A DNA stretch of 64,000 nt from Ciborinia camelliae (lineage: Eukaryota > Ascomycota > Leotiomycetes > Helotiales > Sclerotiniaceae), in the NCBI GenBank assembly GCA_025890175.1, contig JANPYM010000009.1, positions 2,472,250-2,536,249 of the forward strand, in the 5' to 3' direction. Positions 21,433 to 35,011 of this stretch are shown in pieces. Below the pieces are notes generated by a model that searched no databases, was not told the origin of the DNA, and saw only the letters and a program-made list of their open reading frames with translations. Both the position numbers and the translations under genes were made by a program. The stretch's first letter is position 1; the number at the start of each line of letters is the position of its first letter.

Positions 21433-24400
21433 AAGGGAATTGAATAAATGGAATATAATAAAAAGGGAGGGAAAAAAAGAGTAGGGGAAAAGGGGAGGAG
21501 GGGATTGAAGAGAAGGTGAGAGGAATGGGAAGTCAGAATATTTATATTTATATCTGTTGCTTTTCCTTTTCCTTTTCCTTTTTTTCACTAGCAGAGGGCA
21601 GAGGGCAGAGGGCAGAGGGTATAATTATTTATAGGCTACTTTGGTTGTGGTTATGGATGTGGTTGTGGGGAGGGAGAGGAGGAAGGAAAGAGGGAGGGAA
21701 GTTGAGGGGGGCGCAGGGGGAAGAATAGATGGAATTGAATAAATAGGATTAAAAAAAAGATTAGGAGGGAACTAGACCTTCATGTAGAAGATAGAAGGGA
21801 GGGAGGGAAGAAAGAGGGGATAGATGGCCTCCGGGTTATAATAATTATAAGCGAAATACTCACAGTTCAACATATAGTCATTAACAAAAGAACAAGATAT
21901 TTTGGTATTGTTAAGAGGCGAAGGATAAAGTCATGGCATATATGAATCCAAGATCCTAAGCGTAATGGGCTGAAACGGAAGTCTGTCTATATCCAGTTTG
22001 TGAAATAGTATTTGACAGTGATAGAAGTAATAGACGTCGAATTAAATAATATGCTTAATTGGATATCATGGATAATAATTCGCCTCATGAAATGACAATA
22101 GAAAAATGGACTGACATACTTGGCAAAAAAAGGAGTTCCGAGAGTTCAAGTCCATTTAATATTAATATATACGGATATAGATGAACACCGAAATTTTCTT
22201 TCTCATACCATGAGGGACTTTCATAACTCTCCATTGAAACCCTCAAGACTTGGACTCGCTTGAAGAACTTGAAGCTAGATTTAAAAGTGATGAATTTTTA
22301 TATCTCCAGAATAAGGTTATCTAGGTCCTTGAATATGATACATGCATGATATGAAGATAATAGATATTAAAACTTGAAAGGAGATTGCCAGTACAGGGTG
22401 CTACATACAGTGTTTCTTGCTTGCTTTCGCATGCTTGATATTAACTTATGAAGATAAAAAATATATAAAGAAGGAGAATGGTTTGACGACATTAGGGCGA
22501 TGAAAATCCGATGACGGAGAAAGTTGAAAATGGAGAATAGCGTTGTGGGATAAATACTAAAAGGGGTGAGAGCTGCTGTGCTAAATGATAGACATTCAAG
22601 ATGAAGATGCTAATTGATGCTAATTCTCATCTTGAACCTACCCAGTAGTGACTCCAAAACTTAAACCGAAGCCAGGACGATATGACATGAGATGAGTATT
22701 AGAACAACGGTCAAAACAAAAGATAATCCAAACAACAACACCACTCGGACTCGGTAAAGGAGTAATTGGCGAATATCTTATATGTTGAATCATGACTACC
22801 TAGGTAGCCAATGATGAACTTGAGTTTCACTTTTTCTGATATATAAGGTTCCCTGCGAGATGCAACTCGTATATCTAGTTATTAACCTATAATCGAGGAT
22901 TGTGTATAGGTAGAGGTATATATATCCTTTCGTAGCGCCATACATAATCAACAAGTGTCAAACCAACACCATCTAGAAACACCGTGATGGCAAGAAACGA
23001 AAGAAAATGATAATATTACAATAATGTCACAATATTACCTACAGTACATGATTAAAACAACTCTGATAACCAACTACTCACATTCGCCCGCCCGCTCATA
23101 CCCATACCCATCAATATAAATATAAAGAACTTCACTTCAAGCCGTGCCGACTGGAACGACCTACCTGGATAGAGCACTCGCCTTTTATGAAGCCTATATA
23201 GATACTGATTATATAGACTCTAGAGCGATAAGGGGGTGTTCTTGATGTAGGGTGTAGAGAGGTTAATTGATTATTATGTATGATCTTGAGGCTATATAGG
23301 TCCCATGATCGCACCTTCCATATTTAGTGCTTAACAGCGATTCTTCGAAGAGAGAGAGAGAAAACACCATCATCATCATCGTAATAGATAATATAGGCAG
23401 TACCTAGCTAGTACCTACCCAGCTAATAACAAGACCATATAACACTCTATATTAGAAAACCGAATATGTGATGACAGAAAACAGAGAAGCGACTTGCTAC
23501 AATACATAATGCGGGGAAAACCAAACTAAACCTCGTACATTTTTTTCAATCGTGAGTAACCTTAAATATATCAAATCCTACCCTAAAATACTAGGTGGAT
23601 GAATGCGGGGAAAAGGAACGAGGTTAGGATTAGTTAGTTAGGTAGCCTAGTACATTTTCATCGTATAACCTTATCATCGTATATCATAACATGAAGTAAG
23701 CACCAGAGTATTGCAAACCCGACTGATACCCCCAGGGCCTCGGATAGCTAGATTTCGAGGAAAGAGAAGTCCGGGATTCCAGGAATCAGAATAGATGTTG
23801 TACATGCTAAATAACCAACCTCGCGTCATAATTCATCTACCTAGATAAGGTGATCTACCGATACCCAAGGTTTTCGGAATTATCTGCCTATCCCCCGTCC
23901 GTATACCGGTAATGGACGGGATGGATATATTGAGAGAAGTGTAGTGAACGGAATAGATATCACAACGAGATTATGAGATGAGATGATATCGACCTGCACC
24001 CAGCATCTGCGATATATAAAAGTTGCACTGGCAATCCCCCTCCCCTCCCCTCTCCTATCATATGAATCTAATCTAAAGAAGATACACCTCGTCCATTATA
24101 TGACCAAAGCATCGCAATCGCAATCGTTATCACAATCACAATCACAATCAACTTGCGAAAATAAAGATTTGCAATACGAAAAATCTGTTCCGCGCCGTGT
24201 TCCTCTCGATTGATTATATATATCAAATATCAGTCATCTAGTCAAGGTATCATCGTCGCCCAAGATATTCTTACGGTCAATCTCCCCCCGTATATCCATC
24301 TCGTGAGTGATCAGTTGATTCCTATTGATTCACGAACCCCATCCTTTCCTTCCTTCCTCTCTTGCGTGAAATGTAAATTTCTGATATATAGGTATATATA

Positions 24401-26865
24401 TATATATATATACACTATATGCAGCCGACATGCCAGGTAAAGGATCAAGGAAGTGGAAATCGGCCTCCTTCAAGGCCGTCGCTCTAAAAAGAAAAGAATA
24501 TGATTAAAATCCATCTCCGAGTAATTTCGCCGCCCTTTTGTTTCATCCAAATACAAAATTAACATTAACGATGAGATAAATCATGTACGAATTATATATT
24601 TGGTCATTTACTATTTGCCATTTGCCCATATGATACCATACGATGCAATGCAGTTCACCCAGGATATATTCATACAACGCAATCGACACAACCAACAACT
24701 CCTATACATATCAAAATAGCCAAGCTCTCAACGGACTCCCGAAAAAGGAGCGAGATAGGTTGGGCTTTTTAGGTTGGAATAGTGAATAGGTTAGAGTACT
24801 ATTTAGGTTGGAATGATAGGTTGGAATAGTAAATAGGTTGGACTTGGAAGTGAATTGGGGAGTACTGCATACTGGATCTGAATGTGGAAATTCGATTATT
24901 GAAGGAGAATCGTGAAATTAATTGGTTGAGATACTAAATGAATAACAACCGTGTAATGAATAAAATGATAAAACCATAAAGATCAGACTCTAATTGCCCA
25001 TGAATCAATCCAAGATACTGCTCATATTGCGCCATATATAGCGAGGAATCGTGTGATTTCTATATTGGTGATATCACGAAGCTCCAGAGTACAGGCTTCC
25101 CGGCGCCATGTTCAGAGTGACCACTAAAGCCCAATAATGAGTGGTTTTTGATACTTGAATCCTTTTAAATGATCAGAATGACTTGAAAAAGAAAAATTAT
25201 ATAAAAGATTAATTTGTTTGAAATAAAGAAGCTATTGAAATGCCCAAACCATCTTTAGATGGGTATTGGTAGCATTTCGAACATTAGATCTGGGTATACT
25301 GGTACCCCCAATGCTAGAACTAGGACATTCCCTAGTAGTTTCGATCATGAAACAATATATAACTTCCTCCATGAAGGTAGATGAGTTTCCCATTGATCCC
25401 ATGAACTTTGGAAATATTGAAGTATATGTATGGTGTATACAGGACTTCCTGCCATCATAAGGTAGGTAAGAACCACAAAAAGTCCCTATACGAATGTGGA
25501 ACGAAAAATCAAAGAAGCACCACCAACAACAACAACAATAATATCTGTTCAAAATTCAGATCAGGGAAATCAATATATATGAAAGAATCAATTGCCAACG
25601 GGGACATTGAAGTAGGTATTCAAACTTGCCATCTCCTTCTGCTGCTGATGTGTTGATTCCTTTCCTTCCCTTTCCTTTCCTCTCCATCCAGTATGTACGT
25701 GTTCTTGACGTGTCATCTCTATTATACATACAAACTTCAACTAGAGATCCGATTTGCGTCAAAGAATGGTCTTCAAGCTTATCAATTCCCACTTTGGATG
25801 ATTTCAGGGTCTTGAAGATCGAATGTAAGTTATATAAGTGATCAATTTTCAAAATATGATAGGTTCTGGAGATTGGCTCAGGCTCAGCCACCATTGCCAG
25901 GATGGGGTGTATGTATCTGTTTCATCGATACGGACTCTGTACTGTATTGTCCTTTAGTATCCTAGGTACCTAAGACATACAATCCATTTTTGAAGAGAAG
26001 GCTGTGCTGCTTGGCGACAGCGATGATTTGTGAATTGGCATGATTGAGGGGAGGGGGTGGAAGAGGTGGAAGAGGGGGAGGAGTATTGAGGGTTAAACTT
26101 AAATCAATCAAATATCGATTGCCACATGATGCGATGATGATGATGATTTATTTCTATGATATACATACAGGAGGTAGCCATCTGTTTTATGGATTGTCGT
26201 TCTTAAAGATATCAAATATATTATTGTATTATTTTCCCTTTTCTCCTTTCTCCAATAGATATATACCTACCTAATACTGTACAATTGTTGATTTGATAGT
26301 ACGGTATCAATAAACTCACGACTCATCAATACTACGGTTTTAACAGACATTCAAGGGTTCTTCTTACCTTCCTGCCAATTCAAGACGGGAATTGGAAATA
26401 TTGGGAAATTGACTACGCCGTACAGTATTTCCCATTTACCAGCTCATAAGCTATACTATATGAGGACCGCCTTCCAAGAAATAAATACCCGCTCATCGCT
26501 CGTGGCTCATCAATCCCAAATTCAATGAATCATTTCTTCAAAATCATAATGCGCCACTAGTAAGAAACGAAACAAACCGTGTACCAGAATTACCTAGGCA
26601 TCAGAGGTATCAGTCGAAAACTTTATACAGCTGGAGAACATCGAACATCTAAACGTCAAACATCAAACATCGAACATCGCGGATTTCACTCCTCGCAGAG
26701 TCACAGCAGTCAGTTACAAAGATCAAATATTGGCAACGGCTTTCCTTATCGCAGTTCACCAAAATTCGCTATCGACTCTACTATATCGCATTTCCCCATA
26801 AGACAGTGAGTGGGTTACGAGAGAACACAACATAATCGCAGGTTATTAAAAAGTTCATCACAATC
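21433..26865. other. Large AT-rich intergenic region
   Basis: No gene could be supported over about 5.4 kb. Short tandem tracts occur: TTTTCC at 21560-21580, GCAGAGG at 21594-21618, AATCGC/AATCAC at 24114-24148, a TA run at 24394-24410 and TTTCC at 25662-25685. CCTAGGTA-like palindromes are scattered (22796, 25966). Frames of 60-110 codons exist but show no signal peptide, domain or consistent splice context. The last few hundred bases presumably hold the promoter of the VHS-GAT gene. Confidence 0.6.
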
Positions 26866-28502
26866 ATGAAGGCAATGAAAAGTATGGGCATGAATCGCAT
26901 GCTAGGTTCACTGAAGCGTTGTAGGTAGTTTTCAGAGGATCTCCATTCCTATCCTATTTATGCGCCATGAAGGAAGCGGATTGATTTGGACTTAAACTAA
27001 CAATGTTCATTCTATGCTACAGCCAAAGATTCAAATGAAGAAACTGGAGATGCACAACTCGATACTCCGGAAGCAAGTGCAGCAAGAAATATTGTATGCT
27101 ATTATCACTCTGTCCAGAAAACATGTCCTGATCATATTAGCGTTTATTTTGCGAATCTGGAGGTCCAAATGGTGCGGTACGTTCAGAGTTTTTTTTGAGT
27201 GGTCTATCTATGCAGGATGATATATCTAACATTCCATAGGGCGAAGAAGTTCTTTACCTACCTGCAATTGTCGAAGCCGCAGAATCCTCCCCAGGAGCCG
27301 CGAAAGAATGCGCCTATCATATTCGAAAGTTCCTTTCCAAGGACAACTTCAGCAAACCCTACGTACAATATAATGCGATAATGTTGATTCGAATTTTAAC
27401 GGATAATCCTGGAAAGACTTTTACGAGGAATGTAGATGCGAAATTTGTACAAACTGTGAAGGAGCTCTTGAGAACTGGAAGAGATCCAAGTGTCAAGCAG
27501 ATATTGATGGAAACTTTGGTGACATTTACGACAGACAAGGCAGATGATGAAACATTGGCTCCTCTAATTGAGATGTGGAAGAAGGAACAAGAGAAGATGG
27601 TCAAATTGGCAGCAAGTTTCCCCAAGCATTATCATCGGTGGCTTTTCCCTTCTAATGCATCCCAGGGTCCTGCAGGTCCACGAACCCTCGTCGCTCCACC
27701 ATTTGATCCCAATTCGCAAAACTATTTTGGACGTAATCATCATACTCACCGTCTTCCAGCTCCCCATGAGCTATCCTCTCGAATCGAAGAGGCACGCACT
27801 TCTGCAAAATTACTCTCCCAAGTCGTACAATCCACACCTCCATCGGAAGTCCTTACCAATGAACTTATTCGCGAATTCGCCGATCGTTGTCAGTCTGCAA
27901 GCAGAAGTGTTCAAGCGTATATGATTGCGGAAAATCCAAGTCCGGACAATAATACTATGGAGACCTTGATCGAGACCAATGAACAGCTGAGTAAAGCCAT
28001 GAATCAACATCAAAGAGCTGTCTTACATGCGCGGAAACTTATGGGGCTTGGTAATGGAGAGAATTCGACTCCTCCATCTAGAACCGGTTCGGGTTATACA
28101 CCTCCGCCAGGCCCACCACCAAATCAAGTTTCTAAACCCACCGGGAGTAATGGCAAGAGATCAACGCCACCCATTCCCCCACCTGGTGACATTGCGCCTA
28201 TGGATGACGATGAGGATGAGCGAAATCCTTTCAATGACCCAGAGTCAAGCTCATCCAGAGTTACGAGACCACCATTTCCTTCTGATGCACCACCAAAAGC
28301 AACTGGTCAATTTAATGATACGCATGGCGTCGAACCATACCACCCAGGTTTCAAGGAAACGAAGAGCTATATGGGAAGACAAGATAGTAGTATAGAGAAC
28401 GTTACAATGCATAATGCAGTTCCGAAGAGGGATGAGGATGATGAAGATGATGAGCCAAGATATTCGGTGCCTGCTGGCAAACAGCCTGTCTTTCGATACT
28501 AG
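26866..28502 (+). CDS. VHS and GAT domain trafficking adaptor
   Basis: Four exons: 26866-26920, 27023-27093, 27141-27176 and 27240-28502, with introns of 102, 47 and 63 nt, giving 474 residues. The joins restore ASAARNIRLFCESGG and NGAGEEVLYLPAIVEAAE. Residues about 36-155 form a helical VHS-type domain (AAKECAYHIRKFLS, VQYNAIMLIRILTDN, KQILMETLVTF). A helical GAT domain lies at about 231-323 (SSRIEEARTSAKLL to HARKLMGL), where such proteins bind ubiquitin or Arf-type GTPases. The tail is Pro-rich (PPPGPPPN, PPIPPPGD) and ends in acidic DEDDEDDE. It resembles GGA/Lsb5-like adaptors that sort ubiquitinated cargo at the trans-Golgi or endosome and contact the actin machinery. No gamma-ear domain is present, so it fits the Lsb5/TOM1-like type better than GGA. 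Confidence 0.88.
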
Positions 28503-29793
28503 AGCTTTTAGGGGGACGATTTAACATAAAGTTAGACAGTAATAAAGTCTAGGGGTTGGGGGGGGCTGACGGATTCATGCATTTACGACTCGATGAAAGA
28601 AAGGCATTTGGAGCAATTTTTTTCCCCAGGGTTGAGAGCGAAGCGGCATTTTGATACCTCGAGGTCATAAGAATATTTATTGGAGTTTTTTTAATGGATG
28701 GTATCTAGTTGTCAGTTGTCAATACAATATCGATTCTTTTTTAATTTGGGCCTACAGTGTATTCTCTGGAGATTTTGAATCATCCCGGTTTGTCTCAAAG
28801 GGAGGAGGGGCTGGGCCCCATGGTATCCATAGTATGTTATCTCACCTCCCAATATGGAATTAACATTTTCGATCGGAATAGGTTCGAAGATATGTATAGA
28901 TTTTTAGAGTGAGAATCGAGAATAGTGAATCGAGAATCGTGAATATCGAATATCGAATATCAAATATCGTTCTACATAGAAGGGACGTCTCGCGTATTCG
29001 CATTAACTAAGGCTAACAAGATGTTTGATATATATTGCGGGCTAAAAAGTATGGAGTACCCCGAAAGACTCTAAGATTATATCTTCAACACTTCATGCCA
29101 TATTTATGAATGTCTATCTACGGAATACATACGGAGTAGTACAATGTACTGTCCCAAGATTCGGAAATATCACGATGCAGGTACATCCCTTGCTAATGGG
29201 AAATTTATCATTACAAGTTTCTTATATCAAAAGACTGGATAGGCGAACTTATCATACGCCCCCTTATCAATTATCTATATAAAAGATTACCTATCAATAC
29301 GCCCCACCAATTAAAAGCTAATATATGGATCTATCCCAGTCGAATTCACTCCACCCGGGGCTTTGAGCTTCCTCATTCGTTTAATCCCATACCGTTTCCC
29401 CGCCTTTTCGGAAAACTGTCTTGGGGTTTAAGTGCGACTAGAAAGCAATCCATGGATGAGATAACAACTAATCGATGTCACGTAAACATTCAATTTCAAT
29501 CAGGCGCCTCGTATCGCGGCGTACCTACGAGACTGTCTCACTGTTTCCTACAATGGAATCAGTAGATGGAGAACATATGCGGCTCACCAGTGAATATGTA
29601 ATGCGTTTTCAAATCTCCCTGCAAGTTCATGGATGATCAAAATTTCACTGCAGCCGATTCCGCTCTTCATCAATGGTCATGATTTGTATATGTTTGTTGG
29701 GGCTCCCCCCAATATCTCATCTCCAATCTATACCTCCTCGTTTTTGTCTTCCTCTTTCCTTTCTACCTGATCTCTCCAGGTTGAACTCTCAAT
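28503..29793. other. Intergenic between two plus-strand genes
   Basis: The left part is 3' flank of the VHS-GAT gene, including a GGGGTTGGGGGGGG tract at 28551. ATCGAATATCGAATATCAAATATCG short tandem words lie at 28918-28970. A TATATAAAAG-like element at 29276 is too far from the next ATG to be assigned. The C/T-rich stretch at 29690-29790 looks like the promoter and leader of the GGT gene. Confidence 0.55.
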
Positions 29794-31879
29794 ATGTTGT
29801 TCCCTAGTCTTCCTCAAACTCTTAGCTTCGCTTTGGCTGCCTTGCCTTTTACAAAAGTTTCATCGACGCCATTGAATTCGACATATGGTGATGGCAAAAA
29901 TGGAGCTGTTGCTAGTGAAAGTTCTATCTGCTCGAATATTGGAATAGATATCCTCAAAGTTGGTGGAAATGCTGCTGATGCGGTGAGTTTTTTTTGCTTT
30001 TGCCTCGAAAATTTCTTGCTTCCATTTGGGTTGTCAACTGGCCCGGACTCTAATCAGATTTGAAAGCTTTCAATATCTAAACAGTTTGGGATCATTCACT
30101 TTGGTTTGATCATTTCCCTGCGTTATTGTTCCAAGCAAATTCAGCATGCGCAATATATTGAAAAAATGACGAATCTCTTATTGTCAAACTCTAATCCAAA
30201 TTATTGGAAACCTTAATTCATCCTAGCTTTGCTAATGCCCCTACTAGATCGTCGCCATGCAGCTTTGTGTGGGAGTAGTTGGCATGTATCACTCCGGTAT
30301 TGGGGGAGGTGGTTTTGCCACTGTACGATCGGCCAATGGGAGTTACGAATTTATTGATTTCCGCGAGACGGCACCCGCTGCTGCTTTCGAAACTATGTAC
30401 TCCCCTCCTCTTTCCAACGCAAACTACTCCCTCTACGGTGGTTTGGCAAGTGGTGTACCTGGAGAGCTCCGTGGTCTTGAACACATTCATAAGAATTATG
30501 GATCATTACCTTGGAAGCAATTAGTCCTCCCCGCGGTTAAAGTCGCCCGCTTTGGATTCAATGTTACCGCCGACTTAGTCCGTTACATGGCTTCCGCAAC
30601 ATCTTCTTACGATTTCCTTACGCATGACGAAACGTGGGCAATTGATTTTGCACCCAATGGAACTAGAGTTCAGCTAGGGGATTTATTGACTAGGAAACGA
30701 TTAGCCAATACTCTTGAAGCTATCGCCGAACATGGACCCGATGCATTCTACAAAGGACGCATTGCAAAGGCCACCATCGCCGCGCTCCAAGCATCAAATG
30801 GAACAATGGCACTCTCGGATCTCAAAAATTACACCATCGAGTCTAGAACCCCATCCAACATCACCTATCGCGGATACAAAATCCACAGCGGAACCGCTCC
30901 ATCGAGTGGAGCCGTCGTGTGCAGCGTCATGAAAATTATCGAGGGTTACGATATGTCGAGTCCCAGCCAACTCAACTTCTCAACGCATTACTTGGATGAG
31001 GGAATGCGATTTGCCTACGGACAAAGAACTCTCTTGGGAGATCCTTCATTCCTTCCCAACCTCACGAGTTACCAGGAGAAAATGGTCTCGGAAAGTACGG
31101 CCAAGGAAATTCGCTCCCAGATTCAAGAGTTCCGTACCCTGAATGTTTCGGCCTATAATCCGGCTATGTATGATATTCTTTCGGATGATGGTACTTCGGC
31201 TACCGTGGCGGCCGATAAGAGTGGTCTTACTATCGCTATGACTTCTACTATCAATACGTTGTTTGGAAGTAGACTTATGGTGCCTGAGACTGGGGTTATT
31301 ATGAATAATGAGATGAATGGTAAGATGCTCTCTCTCCTCTCTTCCCTCTTGAAATTTCAAATTTCAAATTTCCACATTACATCATATTAACACATCCCCC
31401 CGATAGATTTCTCCATCCCCAACACAACCAACGCATTCAACTACACGCCCTCCCCCGCAAACTTCATCTCGCCCTTCAAACGCCCCCTCTCCTCCATCTC
31501 GCCCACCATCGTCGAACACCCCAACGGCACCGTCTACCTCGCGCACGCCTCCGCCGGCGGCTCCCGCATCATCACCGAAATCATCCAGCATCTCTGGCAC
31601 TCGCTCGATCAAAACATGACGTCGGCGGAAAGTCTCCGTCAACCCCGAATGCACGATCAACTCTCGCCTAATACCGTGTATTTCGAATATGGATCCGACG
31701 TCTTTGGCGTCGAGGGCTATAATAATGAGACGGTCGCGTTTATGCAGGGCTTGGGCGCGAATGTTGCGTGGGGTCCTGTTGGGAGTACCACGGCTCAGGC
31801 GCTTAGGAGGTTGAGTGGGGGCGTTTGGGAGGCCGCCGGTGAACCGAGACAGCTTAGTAGTAAGGGGTTGACGGTTTAG
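29794..31879 (+). CDS. Gamma-glutamyltransferase (glutathione hydrolase), secreted or vacuolar
   Basis: Three exons: 29794-29982, 30248-31319 and 31407-31879, with introns of 265 and 87 nt, giving 577 residues. An N-terminal hydrophobic signal (1-24) precedes the mature chain. Typical family motifs are GGNAADAIVAMQLCVGVVG, HSGIGGGGFA, FRETAPAAA, ASGVPGELRGL, the internal cleavage region DDGTSATVAADKSG with the predicted nucleophile Thr379, STINTLFGS, and the late SPTIVEHPNGTVYLAHASAGGSRII. The enzyme matures by autocleavage before that Thr and transfers or hydrolyses gamma-glutamyl groups of glutathione. Several N-glycosylation sequons fit secretion. Oddity: the histidine usually two residues after the nucleophile (T-[TSA]-H) is Ala here. 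The third exon is GC-richer than the rest. Confidence 0.93.
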
Positions 31880-32342
31880 GCTGGGGATTAGATGGATGGG
31901 GAGGTTGAGGAGTTGATAATATACCTGGTGTATGTGATATGATAGGATATGATATAATAATAATGAATCTCATGCATACCTGAGTAACCTTAATCTTTTT
32001 TTCTATCGTTGAATGATTACCTTATTTCCTTCCTTCCTTGCTTTCTTTCTTCCTCTCCTCCTTTCACCAACCCAACCCAATCTAATCTAATCTAATCCTC
32101 CCTGTGCTCATATTCATTTGTAATTTGATTTCGGTTTGATAGATACTTACTGGTAGGTATTGATAGAAAGGAAAGGAATACATCCATTCCACTAGTAAAC
32201 TTTCTTCACCTGCTTACCGTGTGAGCTGAGGCTCTGATCTCATCGAGGAGTCTATTTATATCATCTCTTCTATACATTCATGACTCATATCGCGTATCTC
32301 TCATCCAATTACAGTATGCATCTTAAACCTAAAACTACATAT
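31880..32342. other. Convergent intergenic spacer
   Basis: Shared 3' flank of the GGT gene and the minus-strand NmrA-like gene. It contains TTCCTTCC and TCTAATCTAATC short repeats (32030-32100) and no coding signal. Confidence 0.6.
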
Positions 32343-33604
32343 TTACTGTTCAAACACAGAAGTCCAATCCTCTTTTCTCATCCAATCTTCCAAACTCGTC
32401 ATAGGACATTCAACCCCAGCCTTGAGAATTCCAGTCAGCCATTAAATCTTCTTTTCTACTACTTCATTCTTCAATTTCACATCCAAGCAAAGACTTCAAC
32501 ATACCTTCTCAATATCCTCTTTTGTCCACAACGTCGTATCACCCCCATCATAACCCGGATCACTAGAATAAGCAAACATATCAAACAATTCCTCCCCAAA
32601 TGATTTATCCTCCTCCCTCCCTACAAATTCTTCTTCCGTGCACTGCTTATACGTGGCATGCTTTCCGGTGATTTCGCTCCACAATCGGATATATTCGCTC
32701 CATGAACAGATTGTCCCGCATGCCATGTAACTCTTGCCAGGTGGAAGTTGCGAGACGGCGTGGACGAAGGTGCCGAGATCGCTGTTTACCGCAAGATGTG
32801 GAACTGGCTTGTCTGCGGTCGTGGGGAAACTCATTTGGAAGCTTCCGGAAGGTTGCTTGATTCACCTTCTATATTAGCTGATGATTCTTTCTCTCTGTAT
32901 TACTTAATATGAGTGATTCATGTGTCGAAAATGGGGGACTTGGGTTCAGATGTCGCGTGCTACATAGATGCAAGTAAACAAAAATAAACAAACCAACAAA
33001 CCTTCCCCAAAAAACTTTTCATAGCCAATTTATAACTACTCGTAAAATACCCCGTCAAAACACAACTCATCTTGGCCGCCAACCCCCCCTCCTCTGCATA
33101 CCTCTCCCTCACATAGTAAGGAAAAACATCCGCCTTCGCATCATGATGATACACCTCTGAAAAGACCCCCCCGCTACTCCTCCCCGCATGACTCAACGTA
33201 CTCGCAATCAAGCCATGCTCATCCAGTCCCGGAAGCACACTCCCATGAGCCGCCGCATCGGCAATATTCCTCCCCTGTTGATACTCCACCTCATACGCCC
33301 ATTTCCGACACGACACCCCGCGTTTTTGCGCCGCGAGTCGATCGTCGGGTCGGAAAAATGCTTCCCAGTAATTCGTCACGCTGAATATGAGGTTTGCGCC
33401 TTGGAAAGCGAGGATTAATGATTTTGCATCGTTTAAATCCGCTTCGACAATTTCAATGCCTTGGCTTGTGAGTGCGCGTGCGGTTGCTGATGAGGAGTTG
33501 CGTGTTATGCCTCGGATTTTGTAGTTCGGGTCGGAGAGAAATCTTTGCGCGACCGAGTGCCCTTGATTCCCGGTTATCCCGATGATTACTATTAGTTTTG
33601 TCAT
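32343..33604 (-). CDS. NmrA-like NAD(P)-binding protein
   Basis: Three exons on the minus strand: 33604-33002, 32855-32505 and 32420-32343, with introns of 146 and 84 nt, giving 343 residues. The first 20 residues form a Rossmann beta strand and the GxxGxxG motif (GITGNQGHS), followed by RGITRNSSSATARAL, the NADP-type specificity region. Splicing joins LGK to QPSGSFQMSFPTTADKPVPH and the second exon to AGVECPMTSLEDWMRKEDW, both typical of fungal NmrA/HSCARG-like proteins. These sense the NAD(P) redox state or act as atypical dehydrogenases, and some regulate nitrogen metabolism through GATA factors. It is one of a large paralogous family, so it is unlikely to be NmrA itself. The last exon (25 codons) is short and was placed by conservation. 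Confidence 0.87.
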
Positions 33605-35011
33605 GCTGGTTGTGGTGGCTGCAATTTATGGGTGTATTGGAGGTATCTTTCTTCAGGGTGTTGCGAGGTTGTGTGAAAATGTCAAAAGGATGGAGTGGGG
33701 TTCATACCCCGCCATACCTGCAGTCATCAATTTCTTGACCATAGTTTTTTTTCCCTTCCCTTATTAACGAAATATAAAAACTAGTTACTATTATAATCCT
33801 ACTAAATCATCATCATCAAGTAATAAATAACATGAATCTGATTACGACCCATAAATATATCCTCATCACCAAGAAATTAATCCCCAACTCGGACGCCGCC
33901 CGCATTGGAAAAACACCAGAAATTAATTCCAAATACTTTATCTATACTACCATTTATATTTCCAAGTTACCTTATCGAACACATCCACTACTATAATTAC
34001 CCAAGTAACCTCTCTATATATACATATACCCCCAATAATAAATTATTTAAACAGCAATCATCATCCACCTATCCAATCCCCCCTTTCATTTTCGCTTTCA
34101 CTTCCACTCCAGAGCATTCACTTTCGCTACCTACCAACCAACCAACCAAACACCCCCTAAACTCTCGCTAAATCCCTACCTAGGTACCAACAGAAGGTTT
34201 AGCCCCTAGACAAGATTCCAGCTCGATTTCCTTGCCTACCATTAATGACCTACACCATTATGGCGAATGAATTTCTTATCTGAGGCCTGAAGGTGGTCTT
34301 TGACTTATATGGTAATTATGGTTTCGAGTTATTGGGTAGGTACCTAGGTAAGGTTTGTAGTATATATTTTAGGGAGTAGATTAGATGTTAGATGATAGAT
34401 TAGGGGCAGAAAGTTGGAATGGGTTTTTTTAGATCAGAGAATACCTAGGTAAGCTCGAGATGTTTTGATTTGGAATGGTGATTATGCCCGGGGGCTAAGG
34501 TATCCATGTTCTAGATTGATTTGAAGGGGCCCCGAAAATATTCCAATTTGAAATCAATAATTGATCATTAGTTAATGTTCGAGTTTGATTTGAATATACA
34601 AGAAACCTCACCTCAATCTTTTCTTTCAATTTGAAATCAGCAGTCAATCATTAATGTTCTAGTCTCATTCGAAGGATAGACCTTTAATGTTCCGATGTGG
34701 AATGTATAATCATCACCAATGTGCTAGTTTCAATTGAACATTCAAAAGCAATCATATATTCATGAATCTATGAGATTTTATGATCCCAAGACAATTCATC
34801 GGAGATATATCAAAAGGGATTTCTAGTCGACCAAAGCAAGTACTGTTACAGATAACTTGGGTACCAAATCAAAGATTTCGTATATATATATATATTTACT
34901 CCATCCAAAAGAATGTTACTTCACTTCACATCTAGCCATAGCTAAACTCCATAGTCCAACCATCCACCCACCACTTTTAATACGACTCCCACACACCCAA
35001 CTCATTCCGAT
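33605..35011. other. Intergenic, AT-rich
   Basis: Divergent to the left gene and 3' of the propeller gene. No gene was found. CCTAGGTA-type palindromes lie at 34176, 34337 and 34440. Three loosely similar segments near 34510-34720, each with a TTAATGTTC(T/G)AG word and TTTGAAATCA or similar, suggest a degenerate direct repeat of about 70-100 bp. Confidence 0.5.

Noticed and set aside
20941..21588. 215-codon Pro/Ser/Phe-rich minus-strand frame
   Set aside because: Pure read-through of 10- and 11-bp minisatellites.
23150..23200. A tRNA-like stretch (GGATAGAGCACTCGCC) resembling a D-arm and anticodon arm
   Set aside because: No pairing D-stem on its 5' side, no T-arm with a GTTCGA-type B box downstream and no acceptor stem. 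Most likely chance or a long-dead remnant.
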